Of a stretch of DNA of 64,000 bases, positions 17,337 through 26,464 are shown in pieces. Source of the stretch: Parvularcula sp039822105 (GTDB lineage: Bacteria > Pseudomonadota > Alphaproteobacteria > Caulobacterales > Parvularculaceae). The notes under the pieces are model-generated. The model worked only from the letters and a program-made list of their open reading frames with translations, did no database searches and had not been told where the DNA came from. Numbering within the stretch: the stretch's first letter is position 1; the number at the start of each line of letters is the position of its first letter. A program made the position numbers and the translations under genes. Location: assembly GCA_039822105.1 (NCBI GenBank), contig JBCBMW010000009.1, positions 1-64,000 on the forward strand. Reading direction: 5' to 3'.

Positions 17337-18308
17337 ATGTCCACGGATCAACCTCGGACCGATTGGTCCTTAGCTGAGGTCGAGGCGCTTTTCGATCGGC
17401 CGCTCCTGGACTTGGTTTTTGAGGCAGCGACGGTTCATCGCCAGAACTTCAATGCACGGGAAATCGAAGCGGCGCAGCTCCTCAGCATCAAGACGGGCGG
17501 TTGTCCCGAGGACTGCGGCTATTGCAGTCAGTCAGCGCATTTTGATACTGGCCTCCCCGCCAGCAAGTTGATGGACACAGAGGCAGTCCTCGAGGGCGCG
17601 CGCAAGGCCAAGGCGAGCGGCGCGACGCGCTACTGCATGGGCGCGGCATGGCGCAGCCCAAAAGACCGCGACATGCCCGCTTTGACCAAAATGGTGCAGG
17701 AGGTCTCTGATCTCGGGCTCGAAACCTGCATGACCCTCGGTATGCTGACGGAGAAGCAGGCGAGCGCCCTCGCCGATGCAGGCCTCGATTACTACAATCA
17801 CAATATCGATACGTCTGAGGCGCACTATAATAAGGTGATCACGACACGGACGTTCGCTGATCGGCTCGACACACTGGATGTTGTGCGCCGCGCGGGGATC
17901 AATGTCTGCTGCGGCGGCATTCTGGGGCTGGGTGAGGAGCATGCAGACCGGGTCTCGATGATTCACACCCTTGCGACCTTGCCAGAGCACCCCGGTTCGG
18001 TGCCGATCAATGCGCTCGTGCCGATCGAGGGGACGCCTCTGGCGATGAGCGAGCCTGTCGAGCCGTTCGAGCTTGTGCGCACCATCGCTGCGGCGCGGAT
18101 CACGATGCCGCGGAGCGTTGTGCGCCTGTCGGCGGGCCGGGAGCAGATGAGTGACGAGACCCAGGCGATGGCGTTCTTGGCGGGCGCCAACTCGATCTTC
18201 GTTGGGGATGCGCTGCTGACGACCTCGAACCCGCAACCCAAGACCGATGCCGCGCTCTTCGCTTCCCTCGGTCTTCGCGCAGCTGAGGCGCCGCCAAAGG
18301 CCTGTTAA
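17337..18308 (+). CDS. bioB: Biotin synthase
   Basis: Radical SAM enzyme that inserts sulfur into dethiobiotin. The 323-residue protein has the radical SAM cluster motif C56-x3-C60-x2-C63 (GGCPEDCGYCSQSAH), the YNHNIDTS and VCCGGILGLGE segments and the late RLSAGREQM with the Arg of the 2Fe-2S site. The start follows GAGGAG by a suitable distance. No other bio genes adjoin it, so it is a lone bioB; the nearby Nfu and cysteine operon genes serve Fe-S supply in general rather than biotin specifically. Confidence 0.97.
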   Translation: MSTDQPRTDWSLAEVEALFDRPLLDLVFEAATVHRQNFNAREIEAAQLLSIKTGGCPEDCGYCSQSAHFDTGLPASKLMDTEAVLEGARKAKASGATRYCMGAAWRSPKDRDMPALTKMVQEVSDLGLETCMTLGMLTEKQASALADAGLDYYNHNIDTSEAHYNKVITTRTFADRLDTLDVVRRAGINVCCGGILGLGEEHADRVSMIHTLATLPEHPGSVPINALVPIEGTPLAMSEPVEPFELVRTIAAARITMPRSVVRLSAGREQMSDETQAMAFLAGANSIFVGDALLTTSNPQPKTDAALFASLGLRAAEAPPKAC

Positions 18309-18361
18309 CTGGACCCGGTCGTCACGCATGGTAGTTTTGGTGACAATGCAAGGAGCCGCCC

Positions 18362-18727
18362 ATGCGCCACCAGAGCTATCAGTCCTTCTGGCCGTTCTAC
18401 CTGCAAGAGCACGCCAAGCCGCGCACGCGGACGCTCCACTATATCGGCACCGCGCTCACGATCGCGGTCGCTGCGGGGGCGTTGATCGCCGGGAACGCGC
18501 TTCTTCTCTTGCTGATCCCGGTCGCGGGATACGGCTTTGCCTGGACCAGCCATGCTTTTGTGGAGCGGAACAAGCCCGCGACGTTCACCCACCCCTTGTG
18601 GTCGCTGATCAGCGACTATCGGATGTTTTTCTTGGAGATCGCAGGCCAACTCGAGCCAGAGCTCGAAAAGGCTGGGATCACTTCGCCTCCGTCGCGCCCT
18701 GCGCCTCAGCCGTCAGCCACGCAATAA
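18362..18727 (+). CDS. DUF962/Mpo1-like membrane protein
   Basis: A 121-residue protein with two short hydrophobic segments (LTIAVAAGALIAGNALLLLLIPV) and the conserved FWPFYLQEHAKPRTRTLHYIGT and HAFVERNKPATFTHPLWSLISDYRMF motifs of DUF962. The yeast homologue Mpo1 is an Fe-dependent dioxygenase acting on 2-hydroxy fatty acids in alpha-oxidation; the histidines in LHYIGT and SHAF are the conserved ones. Its tail overlaps the convergent LysR gene by about 50 bases. Confidence 0.88.
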   Translation: MRHQSYQSFWPFYLQEHAKPRTRTLHYIGTALTIAVAAGALIAGNALLLLLIPVAGYGFAWTSHAFVERNKPATFTHPLWSLISDYRMFFLEIAGQLEPELEKAGITSPPSRPAPQPSATQ

Positions 18728-19583
18728 AGCTGGCGACTTCGGGCAAGGCGGCCTTCGCCTCGGGGTAGACCACCCAATAGGCAAAGTCTGTTGGCGTTTC
18801 GTAGTTGAACGGAATGACGAGCCGTGCGGCCTCGAGATCCGCCACAGCCAGGGCGTAGCGGGCGAGCGCCACGCCTTTCCCGGCGACGGCCGCCTCAATC
18901 ACCAGCGAGGACTGGTTGAAGCGCGGTCCGCGCTCACCATCGCAGTTCACCCCGGCCGCGCGCAGCCACATCGCCCAGGTGGCCACCCCGTCGCGGTTGC
19001 TGTCGTCGTGGATCAGCGTCTGGTTCCTCAGATCCTCTGGTTCTTTCAGTGGCGGATCGCCGTTGATGAGGCCAGGGGCGCAGACAGGAACGATCGTCTC
19101 GCTCATCAAACGTTCTGAGATCAAGCCTTCATAGCCGCCAGGGCCGAAGCGGATCGCGACATCCACATCGTCATCGGCAAAATCGACGAGGTTCATATCC
19201 GCGTGAACATAGACATCGAGCTGGGGATGCTGGGCCTGGAACCGGTCGAGGCGCGGCACGAGCCATTTTGACGCAAAAGAGGGTGCGACTGAGACGGTGA
19301 CCCGGGTTGGCCCGTCGCTCGCCTTCATCAAACGCACGCCAGCGGCCAGCCGATCAAAGCCTTCACGCATATGCGGAAGCGCCGCTTGGCCAGCCTCGGT
19401 CAGGGATAACCCTTTGGGATCACGGCGAAAAAGCGGCGCGCCCAGCCAGTCCTCGAGAATCCGCATCTGTTGGCTGATCGCACCAGGGGTCACGGCCAAT
19501 TCGTCTGCAGCCCTGCTAAACGACAAATGGCGCCCAGCCGCCTCGAAGGCGCGAAGGGCATTGAGTGGAGGCAATTTACGCAT
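18678..19583 (-). CDS. LysR-family regulator, GcvA-like
   Basis: A 301-residue LysR regulator. The winged helix-turn-helix is at about residues 5-64 (LPPLNALRAFEAAGRHLSFS, AISQQMRILEDWLGAPLFRR), worded as in the GcvA/AmpR branch; the rest is a periplasmic-binding-like effector domain. It is divergent from cysG across 119 bases, which makes the sulfur operon its most likely target, although GcvA-type members often control unrelated neighbours. Sequences AACCTA near 19609 and TAGGTT near 19686 form a long-spaced inverted pair in that gap. Confidence 0.9.
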   Translation of the reverse strand: MRKLPPLNALRAFEAAGRHLSFSRAADELAVTPGAISQQMRILEDWLGAPLFRRDPKGLSLTEAGQAALPHMREGFDRLAAGVRLMKASDGPTRVTVSVAPSFASKWLVPRLDRFQAQHPQLDVYVHADMNLVDFADDDVDVAIRFGPGGYEGLISERLMSETIVPVCAPGLINGDPPLKEPEDLRNQTLIHDDSNRDGVATWAMWLRAAGVNCDGERGPRFNQSSLVIEAAVAGKGVALARYALAVADLEAARLVIPFNYETPTDFAYWVVYPEAKAALPEVASFIAWLTAEAQGATEAK

Positions 19584-19702
19584 AACAAGCGGCCTTATCT
19601 ATCAGGAAACCTAATCGCGAGTCTTGCGAACATTCGTTTGCTGAACCCATTTGGTCACTCCACATAGGTGGTCTCGGTCCCACCGGAATAGGTTTTCTTA
19701 CG

Positions 19703-21091
19703 ATGCGCTATTTTCCAGCGTTTATGGATTTAGATGGTTCCACCGTTTTGTTGAGCGGTGGCGGTGAATTGGCGCTGCGCAAAGCGCGGCTGTTGCTGCC
19801 CTCCGGTGCGAGGCTGGTGGCGTATCATGCGTCGCAGGAAGGTCCACTGGCGCAAGAGCTTGGCGACCAGGTGATCTTGCGCGCCGGTGCGATGGATGAT
19901 GATGCCTTTTCGGTTCACCCCAAACTGATTGTCGCTGCGACCGGCGATGAGGCGGAGGACGAGCGCGTTGCGAAACTTGGCCGCGCCCACGGCGTGCCGG
20001 TCAACGCGGTCGACATGCCCCATCTCTGCGATGTCGTGATCCCATCGATCGTCGACCGCGGCGATCTCGTGGTCGGCATCTCCACCGGCGGTGCGGCGCC
20101 GGTCGTCGGCAGGCGGTTGCGGGAGAAGCTCGAAGCGATGCTGCCCCGTCGCTTTGGCGAGGTGATCAGCTTTGCTAAGGCCCGCCGGGATATCGTTTCG
20201 AAAGCGATAGAGCCGAAGAACCGTCGAGGCTTCTGGGAGCGCTTCTTCGAAGGCCCAGCGGCTGAGGCGATCCTCGACGGCGATGACGACACCGCTGAAC
20301 GTCATTTCGCCGAGGCGCTGCACACCCCTCAGCAGGCTGGTCACGTCCATATCGTTGGCGCCGGTCCTGGCGATCCTGAGCTTCTGACGCTCAAGGCACT
20401 CCGCGTCTGCCAGGAGGCCGATGTCATCCTCTACGACAATCTGGTCTCGGACGGTGTGTTGGAGCTGTGCCGGCGGGATGCTGAGCGCATTTATGTGGGC
20501 AAGAAACGGGCGGAGCACGCACTCCCCCAGCCGCAGATCGGTGCGCTGATGGCCGAGCTTGCTCGCGAGGGAAAACGCGTCGTGCGCCTGAAAGGCGGCG
20601 ACCCCTTCATTTTTGGCAGAGGCGGTGAAGAGCTTGATGCCCTGAAGGCAGAAGGCATCACGGCCAGCGTTGTGCCGGGCATTTCCTCCGCCCTCGGATG
20701 CGCAGCGTCCGCCGAAGTGCCGCTGACCCATCGCGGCCTCAGCCAGGCGGTAACCTTTGTCACGGCCGAGGCGGGTGGCGGAGGAACGCCGGACGTTGAT
20801 TGGAAAGCGCTTGCGAGCCTTGGCGGCACAATTGTCGTCTTCATGGGCGTGCGTCGCGCGGGCGGTGTCGGAGGCGCGCTGATCGATGGCGGCCTTGCCG
20901 CCTCCACACCGATCGCGGTGGTGGCCAACGGCACCTTGCCGAACGAACGGATCGTGCGCGGAGAGCTCGGCCGTCTTGGCGAAGCGGCAGCGCAGATCGC
21001 GGCGCCCGCGCTTCTTGTCATCGGTGATGTCGCTGCCAAAGCGCGCGGTGAAGAGCTTGATGCACTTCTCAGCTCGGAGGTGGCTGCATGA
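19703..21091 (+). CDS. cysG: Siroheme synthase CysG (trifunctional)
   Basis: Makes siroheme from uroporphyrinogen III by methylation, oxidation and iron insertion. The 462-residue protein joins an NAD-binding dehydrogenase/ferrochelatase domain (about 1-205; LLSGGGELALRKARLLL, VGISTGGAAPVVGRRLRE) to an SUMT methyltransferase domain (about 213-450; VGAGPGDPELLTLKALR, VVRLKGGDPFIFGRGGEE, VPGISSALG). First gene of the sulfur operon; it supplies the cofactor of the CysI encoded two genes later. Overlaps the DUF2849 gene by four bases. Confidence 0.96.
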   Translation: MRYFPAFMDLDGSTVLLSGGGELALRKARLLLPSGARLVAYHASQEGPLAQELGDQVILRAGAMDDDAFSVHPKLIVAATGDEAEDERVAKLGRAHGVPVNAVDMPHLCDVVIPSIVDRGDLVVGISTGGAAPVVGRRLREKLEAMLPRRFGEVISFAKARRDIVSKAIEPKNRRGFWERFFEGPAAEAILDGDDDTAERHFAEALHTPQQAGHVHIVGAGPGDPELLTLKALRVCQEADVILYDNLVSDGVLELCRRDAERIYVGKKRAEHALPQPQIGALMAELAREGKRVVRLKGGDPFIFGRGGEELDALKAEGITASVVPGISSALGCAASAEVPLTHRGLSQAVTFVTAEAGGGGTPDVDWKALASLGGTIVVFMGVRRAGGVGGALIDGGLAASTPIAVVANGTLPNERIVRGELGRLGEAAAQIAAPALLVIGDVAAKARGEELDALLSSEVAA

Positions 21092-21435
21092 CCGCTCCTG
21101 TCAAAATCGCCGCTGGCGGCGTCAAAAAGGGCAAGAACACCGGCACCAAGGTGATCACGGCCAACCACCTATTTTCCGGTGAGGTGATCTATTGGACGGC
21201 TGATGGTTCCTGGACAGAGGATCTGTTGAGCGCCGTGATCCTGGAAGGCGATACCGCGCTTGAGGCGCTTCAGGCAGCGACCGCCGATGAGGCCCGCGCC
21301 GTGGGCCCCTACCTGATGGATGTGGAGGCTGATCATGCGCCGTCAGGGCGCGGGCGCCTCAGAGAAGAAATTCGTGATGCTGGCCCGACCATTCACCCCC
21401 AGTTTGGTCGCCAGGCGCAAAGGAATGCACACTGA
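21088..21435 (+). CDS. DUF2849 protein of the cysteine operon
   Basis: A 115-residue protein of the DUF2849 family, found in alphaproteobacterial sulfite reductase operons between siroheme synthase and sulfite reductase. Visible features are the N-terminal KVITANHLFSGEVIYW strand region and a C-terminal part with RLREEIRDAGPTIHPQFG. Biochemical role unknown. It overlaps cysG by four bases and cysI by one, so coupled translation is likely. Confidence 0.85.
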   Translation: MTAPVKIAAGGVKKGKNTGTKVITANHLFSGEVIYWTADGSWTEDLLSAVILEGDTALEALQAATADEARAVGPYLMDVEADHAPSGRGRLREEIRDAGPTIHPQFGRQAQRNAH

Positions 21436-23108
21436 TGTATCAGTATGATGATATTGATAAGGCGATGGTGAAGGACCGGGTGGCCGAGTTCCGCCGCCAA
21501 GTGGATCGCCGGGTTTCCGGTGCCATCACGGAGGATGAGTTCAAGCCCATGCGGCTGATGAACGGCCTGTACCTGCAGCTTCACGCCTATATGCTCCGTG
21601 TGGCGATCCCTTATGGCACGCTGTCATCGGATCAGCTGCGCGTGCTGGCATCGATCGCGCGTGACTATGACAAAGGTTATGGTCACGTCAGTACACGGCA
21701 GAACATGCAATTCAACTGGCCCAAGCTGGTTGATGTTCCCGATATTCTCGATCGGTTGGCCGACGCCGAGATGCACGGCATTCAGACCTCGGGCAATTGC
21801 ATCCGCAACACAACAACGGACCCTTTTGCCGGTGCTGCGGAAGGTGAGGTCGAGGATCCGCGCATCACGTGCGAAGTTATTCGTCAGTGGTCAACATTTC
21901 ACCCTGAGTTCTCGTTCCTGCCGCGGAAGTTCAAAATCGCGGTGAGCGCGACGGAAGAAGATCGCGCAGCCATCGCGGTCCACGATATCGGTCTGCAAAT
22001 GCTGCGCAATGAGGCGGGCGAGCCTGGTTTCAAAGTGCTGGTCGGCGGCGGCCAGGGCCGGACGCCTTATATCGCCGAAGAGATCCGATCGTTCCTACCG
22101 CAGGCGGAACTTCTCTCCTATCTTGAGGCGATTTTGCGCGTCTACAACGTCCACGGACGGCGCGACAACATCTATAAGGCGCGGATCAAAATCCTCGTCA
22201 ACGAGATGGGTGTGGACGACTTCCGCGCCGCTGTGGAGCGGGAGTTTGAAGGTTTCCGCGCGATGGGACCTGCGGGCAGCCTTGATCTGCCGGAGGCGGA
22301 ACGCGCACGGATTGCCGCCTATTTTGAGGCGCCGGCATTTGAAGGCCTGACCGCTGAGAGCGCAGCCTTTGACGATGCCAAGGCGGCGGACCCCCGCTTT
22401 GCTGCCTGGGCACGCTTTAACCTTCATCCGCATAAGGAGCCTGGCTACGTCTCGGCTACGATTTCGCTGAAACCCAATGATGAGGCACCGGGCGATATCA
22501 CAGCGGATCAAATGGATGCGCTGGCGGCGATTGCAGATCAGTTCGGGTTCTCTGACATCCGCACGACGCATGAGCAGAACATGGTGCTGCCACATCTCAA
22601 GCTCGATGATCTCTACGCGGTGTGGCAGGCGCTCGATGCAGCGGGGCTTGGCTCCGCCAATGCGGGCCTCATCTCAGACATTATCGCATGCCCGGGGCTT
22701 GATTACTGCAACCTCGCCAACACCCGTTCGATCCCGGTGGCGAACCGGATCCAGTCGCGCTTCGCGGATCCGCGGCGGCAGGCGGAGATCGGTGAGCTGA
22801 AGATTAAGATCTCCGGCTGCATCAATGCCTGTGGGCACCACCATGTCGGCCATATCGGCATTCTCGGCGTCGATAAGAAAGGCGAGGAGTTCTATCAGCT
22901 CACCCTCGGCGGTAGCGCTGATGAGGACGCAGCAATTGGCGAGATCGTCGGGCGTGGTCTTTCCACGGACGAAGTGGTGAATGCGGTGGAGCGGGTGGTC
23001 GATATGTACCTCGCGCTGCGTGAGACCCCGGACGAACGGTTCATCGATACCTATCGCCGTCTGGGTGCGGAGCCTTTCAAGGAGGCGCTTTATGACCAAG
23101 CTGCTTAA
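21435..23108 (+). CDS. cysI: Sulfite reductase hemoprotein subunit
   Basis: Reduces sulfite to sulfide with a siroheme coupled to a 4Fe-4S cluster. The 557-residue protein has the duplicated nitrite/sulfite reductase half-domains. Cluster and siroheme ligands are C419-x5-C425 (CPGLDYC) and C462-x3-C466 (SGCINACGHH); the substrate-side basic residues lie in STRQNMQFNW and SGNCIRNTT. No flavoprotein CysJ is adjacent, so electrons probably come from ferredoxin or another reductase, as in many alphaproteobacteria. It overlaps the next gene (DUF934) by 17 bases. Confidence 0.95.
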   Translation: MYQYDDIDKAMVKDRVAEFRRQVDRRVSGAITEDEFKPMRLMNGLYLQLHAYMLRVAIPYGTLSSDQLRVLASIARDYDKGYGHVSTRQNMQFNWPKLVDVPDILDRLADAEMHGIQTSGNCIRNTTTDPFAGAAEGEVEDPRITCEVIRQWSTFHPEFSFLPRKFKIAVSATEEDRAAIAVHDIGLQMLRNEAGEPGFKVLVGGGQGRTPYIAEEIRSFLPQAELLSYLEAILRVYNVHGRRDNIYKARIKILVNEMGVDDFRAAVEREFEGFRAMGPAGSLDLPEAERARIAAYFEAPAFEGLTAESAAFDDAKAADPRFAAWARFNLHPHKEPGYVSATISLKPNDEAPGDITADQMDALAAIADQFGFSDIRTTHEQNMVLPHLKLDDLYAVWQALDAAGLGSANAGLISDIIACPGLDYCNLANTRSIPVANRIQSRFADPRRQAEIGELKIKISGCINACGHHHVGHIGILGVDKKGEEFYQLTLGGSADEDAAIGEIVGRGLSTDEVVNAVERVVDMYLALRETPDERFIDTYRRLGAEPFKEALYDQAA

Positions 23109-23490
23109 GCTCGACGACGGCACATTGGTTGATGCGCCCGCTGGTGAGGTGCTGGATATCGCGCATGACCAGGACATCACGACCGATGCGCCTGCGCTCG
23201 ACGGTGTTGCAACCGTGCGACTTCTGTTTCCGAAGTTCAAAGACGGCCGCGCCTTCACCCAGGCGCGGGTCCTCCGCACACAGTATGGTTTTGAGGGCGA
23301 GATCCGCGCCAGCGGCGACCTTCTCCCTGATCAGGCAGCCTTTGCCCGCCGGGTCGGGATCGACACGGTCGAGGACATCAAGGACGATCGGCTTGAGGAT
23401 TTCCGCTTTGCGCTGAAGGCGTTTCGCTACGCTTATCAGCCTGCGGAGCATGGCGCGCCTGCGCATAGCCTGAGAGGTGAAACGCAATGA
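23092..23490 (+). CDS. DUF934 protein of the cysteine operon
   Basis: A 132-residue protein of the DUF934 family, regularly placed next to sulfite and APS/PAPS reductase genes. Conserved wording is VRLLFPKFKDGRAFTQARVL, RASGDLLPDQAAFARRVG and FRFALKAFRYAYQ. The start at 23092 follows AAGGAGG within the end of cysI. Role unknown; operon position suggests a helper in sulfite or APS reduction. Overlaps cysH by four bases. Confidence 0.88.
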   Translation: MTKLLKLDDGTLVDAPAGEVLDIAHDQDITTDAPALDGVATVRLLFPKFKDGRAFTQARVLRTQYGFEGEIRASGDLLPDQAAFARRVGIDTVEDIKDDRLEDFRFALKAFRYAYQPAEHGAPAHSLRGETQ

Positions 23491-24206
23491 CGGCCCAAGT
23501 GATCCCCATGCGCAAGGGCGCTGATCCTGAGGAGCGGGCGACGGAGCTTGCCCGGCAGTTCATTGGCGCCAAGGCTGAAGATATCCTTGAGCACGCGATC
23601 AATCACGCCTTTCAGGATGAGATCGCGCTCGTCAGCTCCTTTGGTGCGGAATCAGCGGTGCTTCTGCATCTCGTCAGCCGGGTGAACCCAGCGACACCGG
23701 TCGTCTTTCTTGAGACCCAAAAGCACTTTGCCCAAACGATCAGCTATCGGAAAAAGCTTTCGGCACAGTTGGGCCTGACCGATGTGCGGGACATCAAACC
23801 GAACGCAGATGAGACGGCAGCGGAGGACCCCAAGGGCGATCTGTGGCGCCGGGACACCGATGCCTGCTGTGATCTTCGCAAGGTGCGGCCACTCAAAGGC
23901 GCGCTTGATGGTTTTGATGCCTGGATCACCGGTCGGAAAGCGTTTCACAGCGAAGGCCGGGCGCTGCTCCCGACCTTTGAGTGGAACGGCACCCATTTCA
24001 AAGTGAACCCGATCGTCAGTTGGTCGCCGGACGATGTGAAGGCCTATGTCGAGGCCCATGACCTGCCGCCGCATCCTTTGGTGGCTCAGGGCTATCCCTC
24101 CATCGGCTGCTGGCCCTGCACCCAGCCTGTGGCAGAGGGCGACGACGTGCGCGCGGGCCGCTGGCGCGGTCAGGCCAAAACCGAGTGCGGCATCCACGTT
24201 CGCTAG
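23487..24206 (+). CDS. cysH: Adenylyl-sulfate (APS) reductase, CysH family
   Basis: Reduces activated sulfate to sulfite using thioredoxin or glutaredoxin. The 239-residue protein carries C127-C128 (DACCDLRK) and C208-x2-C211 (GCWPCTQP), the four ligands of a 4Fe-4S cluster that mark the APS-using branch, and the C-terminal catalytic Cys in TECGIH. SSFGAESAVLLHL is the pyrophosphate loop. Last gene of the operon, which therefore covers APS to sulfide plus siroheme supply; the ATP sulfurylase is not in the window. Confidence 0.95.
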   Translation: MTAQVIPMRKGADPEERATELARQFIGAKAEDILEHAINHAFQDEIALVSSFGAESAVLLHLVSRVNPATPVVFLETQKHFAQTISYRKKLSAQLGLTDVRDIKPNADETAAEDPKGDLWRRDTDACCDLRKVRPLKGALDGFDAWITGRKAFHSEGRALLPTFEWNGTHFKVNPIVSWSPDDVKAYVEAHDLPPHPLVAQGYPSIGCWPCTQPVAEGDDVRAGRWRGQAKTECGIHVR

Positions 24207-24266
24207 CCGTTAGCGCTCTCTCGATGGCAACTTGCGGAGGCGGCTTTCGGCGCCTAGCTCCTTGGC

Positions 24267-24638
24267 ATGGGTACAGTGAGTCGCACCGCCAAAGGACCAT
24301 CCCAGCGCCAGTTGCGCGCCGGTGAGTTGGTTCGTCACGAACTCGCGCAGATGTTTCAGCGCGAGGAGGTCCATGACGACCGTCTGGCGGGGCGCAATGT
24401 GACGGTGACCGAGGTGTCGACGTCTCCGGACCTCAAACAAGCGACCGTTTACGTCACGACGCTTGGGGGATTTGAGGTCGAGGAAACGCTGACGGCGCTC
24501 AAGGACTTGGCACCGAAAATTCGCGGGGTGCTGGCACCGAAATTGTCGATGAAGTTCATCCCGCAACTTCGCTTTGAAAAAGATGAGAGTTTTGATCGCG
24601 CCGACCGGATCACCGAACTGTTGAAAGGAAATTCCTAG
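24267..24638 (+). CDS. rbfA: Ribosome-binding factor A
   Basis: A 123-residue KH-type factor for 16S rRNA 5'-end maturation and cold adaptation. Family features are the N-terminal SQRQLRAGELVRHELAQMF, the VTVTEVSTSPDLKQATVYV strand pair, and the late LSMKFIPQLRFEKDESFDRADRI with the conserved P-x-L-x-F-x-x-D. It precedes truB with an unknown gene in between, the usual infB-rbfA-truB neighbourhood minus infB. Confidence 0.95.
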   Translation: MGTVSRTAKGPSQRQLRAGELVRHELAQMFQREEVHDDRLAGRNVTVTEVSTSPDLKQATVYVTTLGGFEVEETLTALKDLAPKIRGVLAPKLSMKFIPQLRFEKDESFDRADRITELLKGNS

Positions 24639-24729
24639 CGCTCACCCCTTCGAATTGTTAATATAGGGTTGATTGCTGGGCTGGCAGGCGCAACAACGTT
24701 TAGAGACGTTTGTCTGACGGAGGGTGGAG

Positions 24730-25113
24730 ATGTTTTTCAAACGCAAGAACCGTGACGAAGACTTGGATGCTCAAGAAGAGTTCGAAGTCATCAAGGCAAC
24801 CGTCGAAGGCACACAGCCGGAAGCTGTCGAAGAGCCAGAGCGCTCGATGACCGGCACGGCCGTCGCTCCGATCTCGAGCGAAGCCACGATCCGTCTTTTC
24901 CCTGGCTTCGAACGCGAAGATTTCGAAGTGGGCTTCGCCGCTGACGTTCGCGCACCTGCGCTGGTGATGCGTTGGAAAGACGGCGGCTCGTGGTTCACCA
25001 TGCCAGCGATGTTCAACCGTGCTGTTCTCACCGCCATGGATGAGAAAGAAAGCGCCAACGACCTGACCCGGCTGCTTCGCAGCTACGGTTACGACGTCGA
25101 CGTCCAAGGCTAA
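24730..25113 (+). CDS. Small acidic protein of unknown function
   Basis: A 127-residue protein between rbfA and truB. After a basic start (MFFKRKNRDED) it is acidic, then has ATIRLFPGFEREDFEVGFAA and PALVMRWKDGGSWFTMPAMF, suggesting a compact beta-containing domain. No signal or membrane segment. The ATG at 24730 follows GGAGGGTGGAG. A terminator stands between it and truB, so it is not co-transcribed with truB. No family recognised. Confidence 0.7.
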   Translation: MFFKRKNRDEDLDAQEEFEVIKATVEGTQPEAVEEPERSMTGTAVAPISSEATIRLFPGFEREDFEVGFAADVRAPALVMRWKDGGSWFTMPAMFNRAVLTAMDEKESANDLTRLLRSYGYDVDVQG

Positions 25114-25149
25114 GCTTGCGCGGGGGCGCAGCTTCCTCTTGACGAAATG

Positions 25150-25181
25150 AGGCCGGTGGGTAGACCCCCGGCCTTTTCTTT
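25150..25181 (+). terminator. Rho-independent terminator before truB
   Basis: AGGCCGG (25150-25156) pairs with CCGGCCT (25168-25174), extended inside by GGG/CCC, and is followed by TTTCTTTT. It closes the transcript of the small acidic protein; truB starts 17 bases later. Confidence 0.85.
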
Positions 25182-25197
25182 TGCCTGAGGAGACGTG

Positions 25198-26160
25198 ATG
25201 GCGAGGCGTAAAAAGGGCCGGCGGGTTCATGGCTGGCTGATCCTCGACAAACCTTACGACTATGGTTCGACCGAGGCCGTTTCGCGGATGAAATGGTTCG
25301 GCGAGGCGCAGAAGGCGGGCCATGCCGGAACGCTCGACCCCCTCGCCACCGGTATCCTGCCCATTGCCTTTGGCGAGGCGACCAAGACCGTTCCCTTCGT
25401 CCAGGACGGCGCGAAGACCTATCGCTTCACCGCGCGGTGGGGAGAGCGGACGTCCACGGATGACCGCGAGGGTGAGGTGGTGGAGACCAGCGATGTGCGC
25501 CCCACCACCGAAGCCATCGAAGCTGCACTCCCTGATTTCGAGGGCGAAATTGAGCAGCGTCCACCTGCCTTCTCGGCCATTTTGGTCAACGGTGAGCGCG
25601 CCTACGACCTGGCCCGGGAAGGCGAGGCGCCGGAGCTCAAACCGCGTGCTGTGGAGATCGAGAGCTTCACGCTGGTCGACCAGCCTGATGCCGATCATGC
25701 GGTGTTTGAGGCGGTGGTGGGCAAAGGCACCTATGTCCGCGCCCTGGTGCGGGACCTTGCCGAGGCGCTCGGCACCGTCGCCCATGTGAGCCAGCTGCGC
25801 CGCACGCGGGTCGGTCCATTCAGTGAGGATCAGTCGGTCACCATGGAAGACGTCACCGGTCATTCCGCCACCGAACGGATCGGCGCGGAAGCGAGGGATC
25901 ACGGCAGGTTCGATGAACACCTGGTGCCGCTCAGTGATGCGCTTGCGGACTATCCCAAGGAAAAGGTGAGCATGGGGGAGGCGACCCGCTTGCGCTCCGG
26001 ACAGGGCATCGTGCTGGCCCCGCCGCGGGCGAAGACCCTTCGGGCGGGGGAGCGGGGTGCTCTCGACGCTGTTCTTGCCGAGGACGACACAGGCGCAGTG
26101 GCGCTTTGCAAGCTTGAGGGCCTAACCCTCGCGCCCACCAAAGTGTTTCAGCTGAACTGA
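25198..26160 (+). CDS. truB: tRNA pseudouridine(55) synthase TruB
   Basis: Forms pseudouridine 55 in the T loop of tRNAs. The 320-residue protein has the catalytic motif AGHAGTLDPLATG with D47, preceded by GWLILDKPYDYGSTEAV, and the KTYRFTARWGERTSTDD and GTYVRALVRDLAEALG signatures. A GTG at 25195 directly precedes the ATG at 25198; the ATG is preferred. GAGGAGACG lies just upstream. A long opposite-strand frame here is a shadow. Confidence 0.95.
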   Translation: MARRKKGRRVHGWLILDKPYDYGSTEAVSRMKWFGEAQKAGHAGTLDPLATGILPIAFGEATKTVPFVQDGAKTYRFTARWGERTSTDDREGEVVETSDVRPTTEAIEAALPDFEGEIEQRPPAFSAILVNGERAYDLAREGEAPELKPRAVEIESFTLVDQPDADHAVFEAVVGKGTYVRALVRDLAEALGTVAHVSQLRRTRVGPFSEDQSVTMEDVTGHSATERIGAEARDHGRFDEHLVPLSDALADYPKEKVSMGEATRLRSGQGIVLAPPRAKTLRAGERGALDAVLAEDDTGAVALCKLEGLTLAPTKVFQLN

Positions 26161-26179
26161 TCGATCAGCCTCAAGAGCG

Positions 26180-26464
26180 TCAGGCGGGATCTTCTTCGTA
26201 GAAGCCTGCTTCGATCAGTGTCTTGAGGGCATCGAGTGCGGCCGCCGCGTCATCGCCCTCAGCTCTCAGATGCACGCTCGATCCCTTACCGGCGCCAAGC
26301 ATCAAGAGCGCCATGAGGGAGCGGGCGCCGACGGTTGTTCCGTCCTTGCTGACAGTCATCTTGGCACTGAATTTTGCTGCTTCTTCGCAGATCTTGGAGG
26401 CAGCGCGGGCGTGCAGGCCCCGGACATTGACGATGGTGACCGAGGCTTCTGCGATCTCGCTCAC
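26180..26464 (-). CDS. ptsH: HPr phosphocarrier protein
   Basis: A 94-residue PTS phosphocarrier with the active-site H18 (RGLHARAAS) and the regulatory S49 in GARSLMALLML, the site for the HPr kinase encoded upstream. It overlaps the EIIA gene by four bases. No sugar permease (EIIBC) is present in the window, so this is the regulatory (PTS-Ntr-like) system usual in alphaproteobacteria rather than a transport PTS. Confidence 0.95.
   Translation of the reverse strand: MSEIAEASVTIVNVRGLHARAASKICEEAAKFSAKMTVSKDGTTVGARSLMALLMLGAGKGSSVHLRAEGDDAAAALDALKTLIEAGFYEEDPA

Noticed and set aside
24700..25920. 406-codon open frame opposite truB and the small acidic gene
   Set aside because: Runs through a terminator and two supported genes; no motifs.
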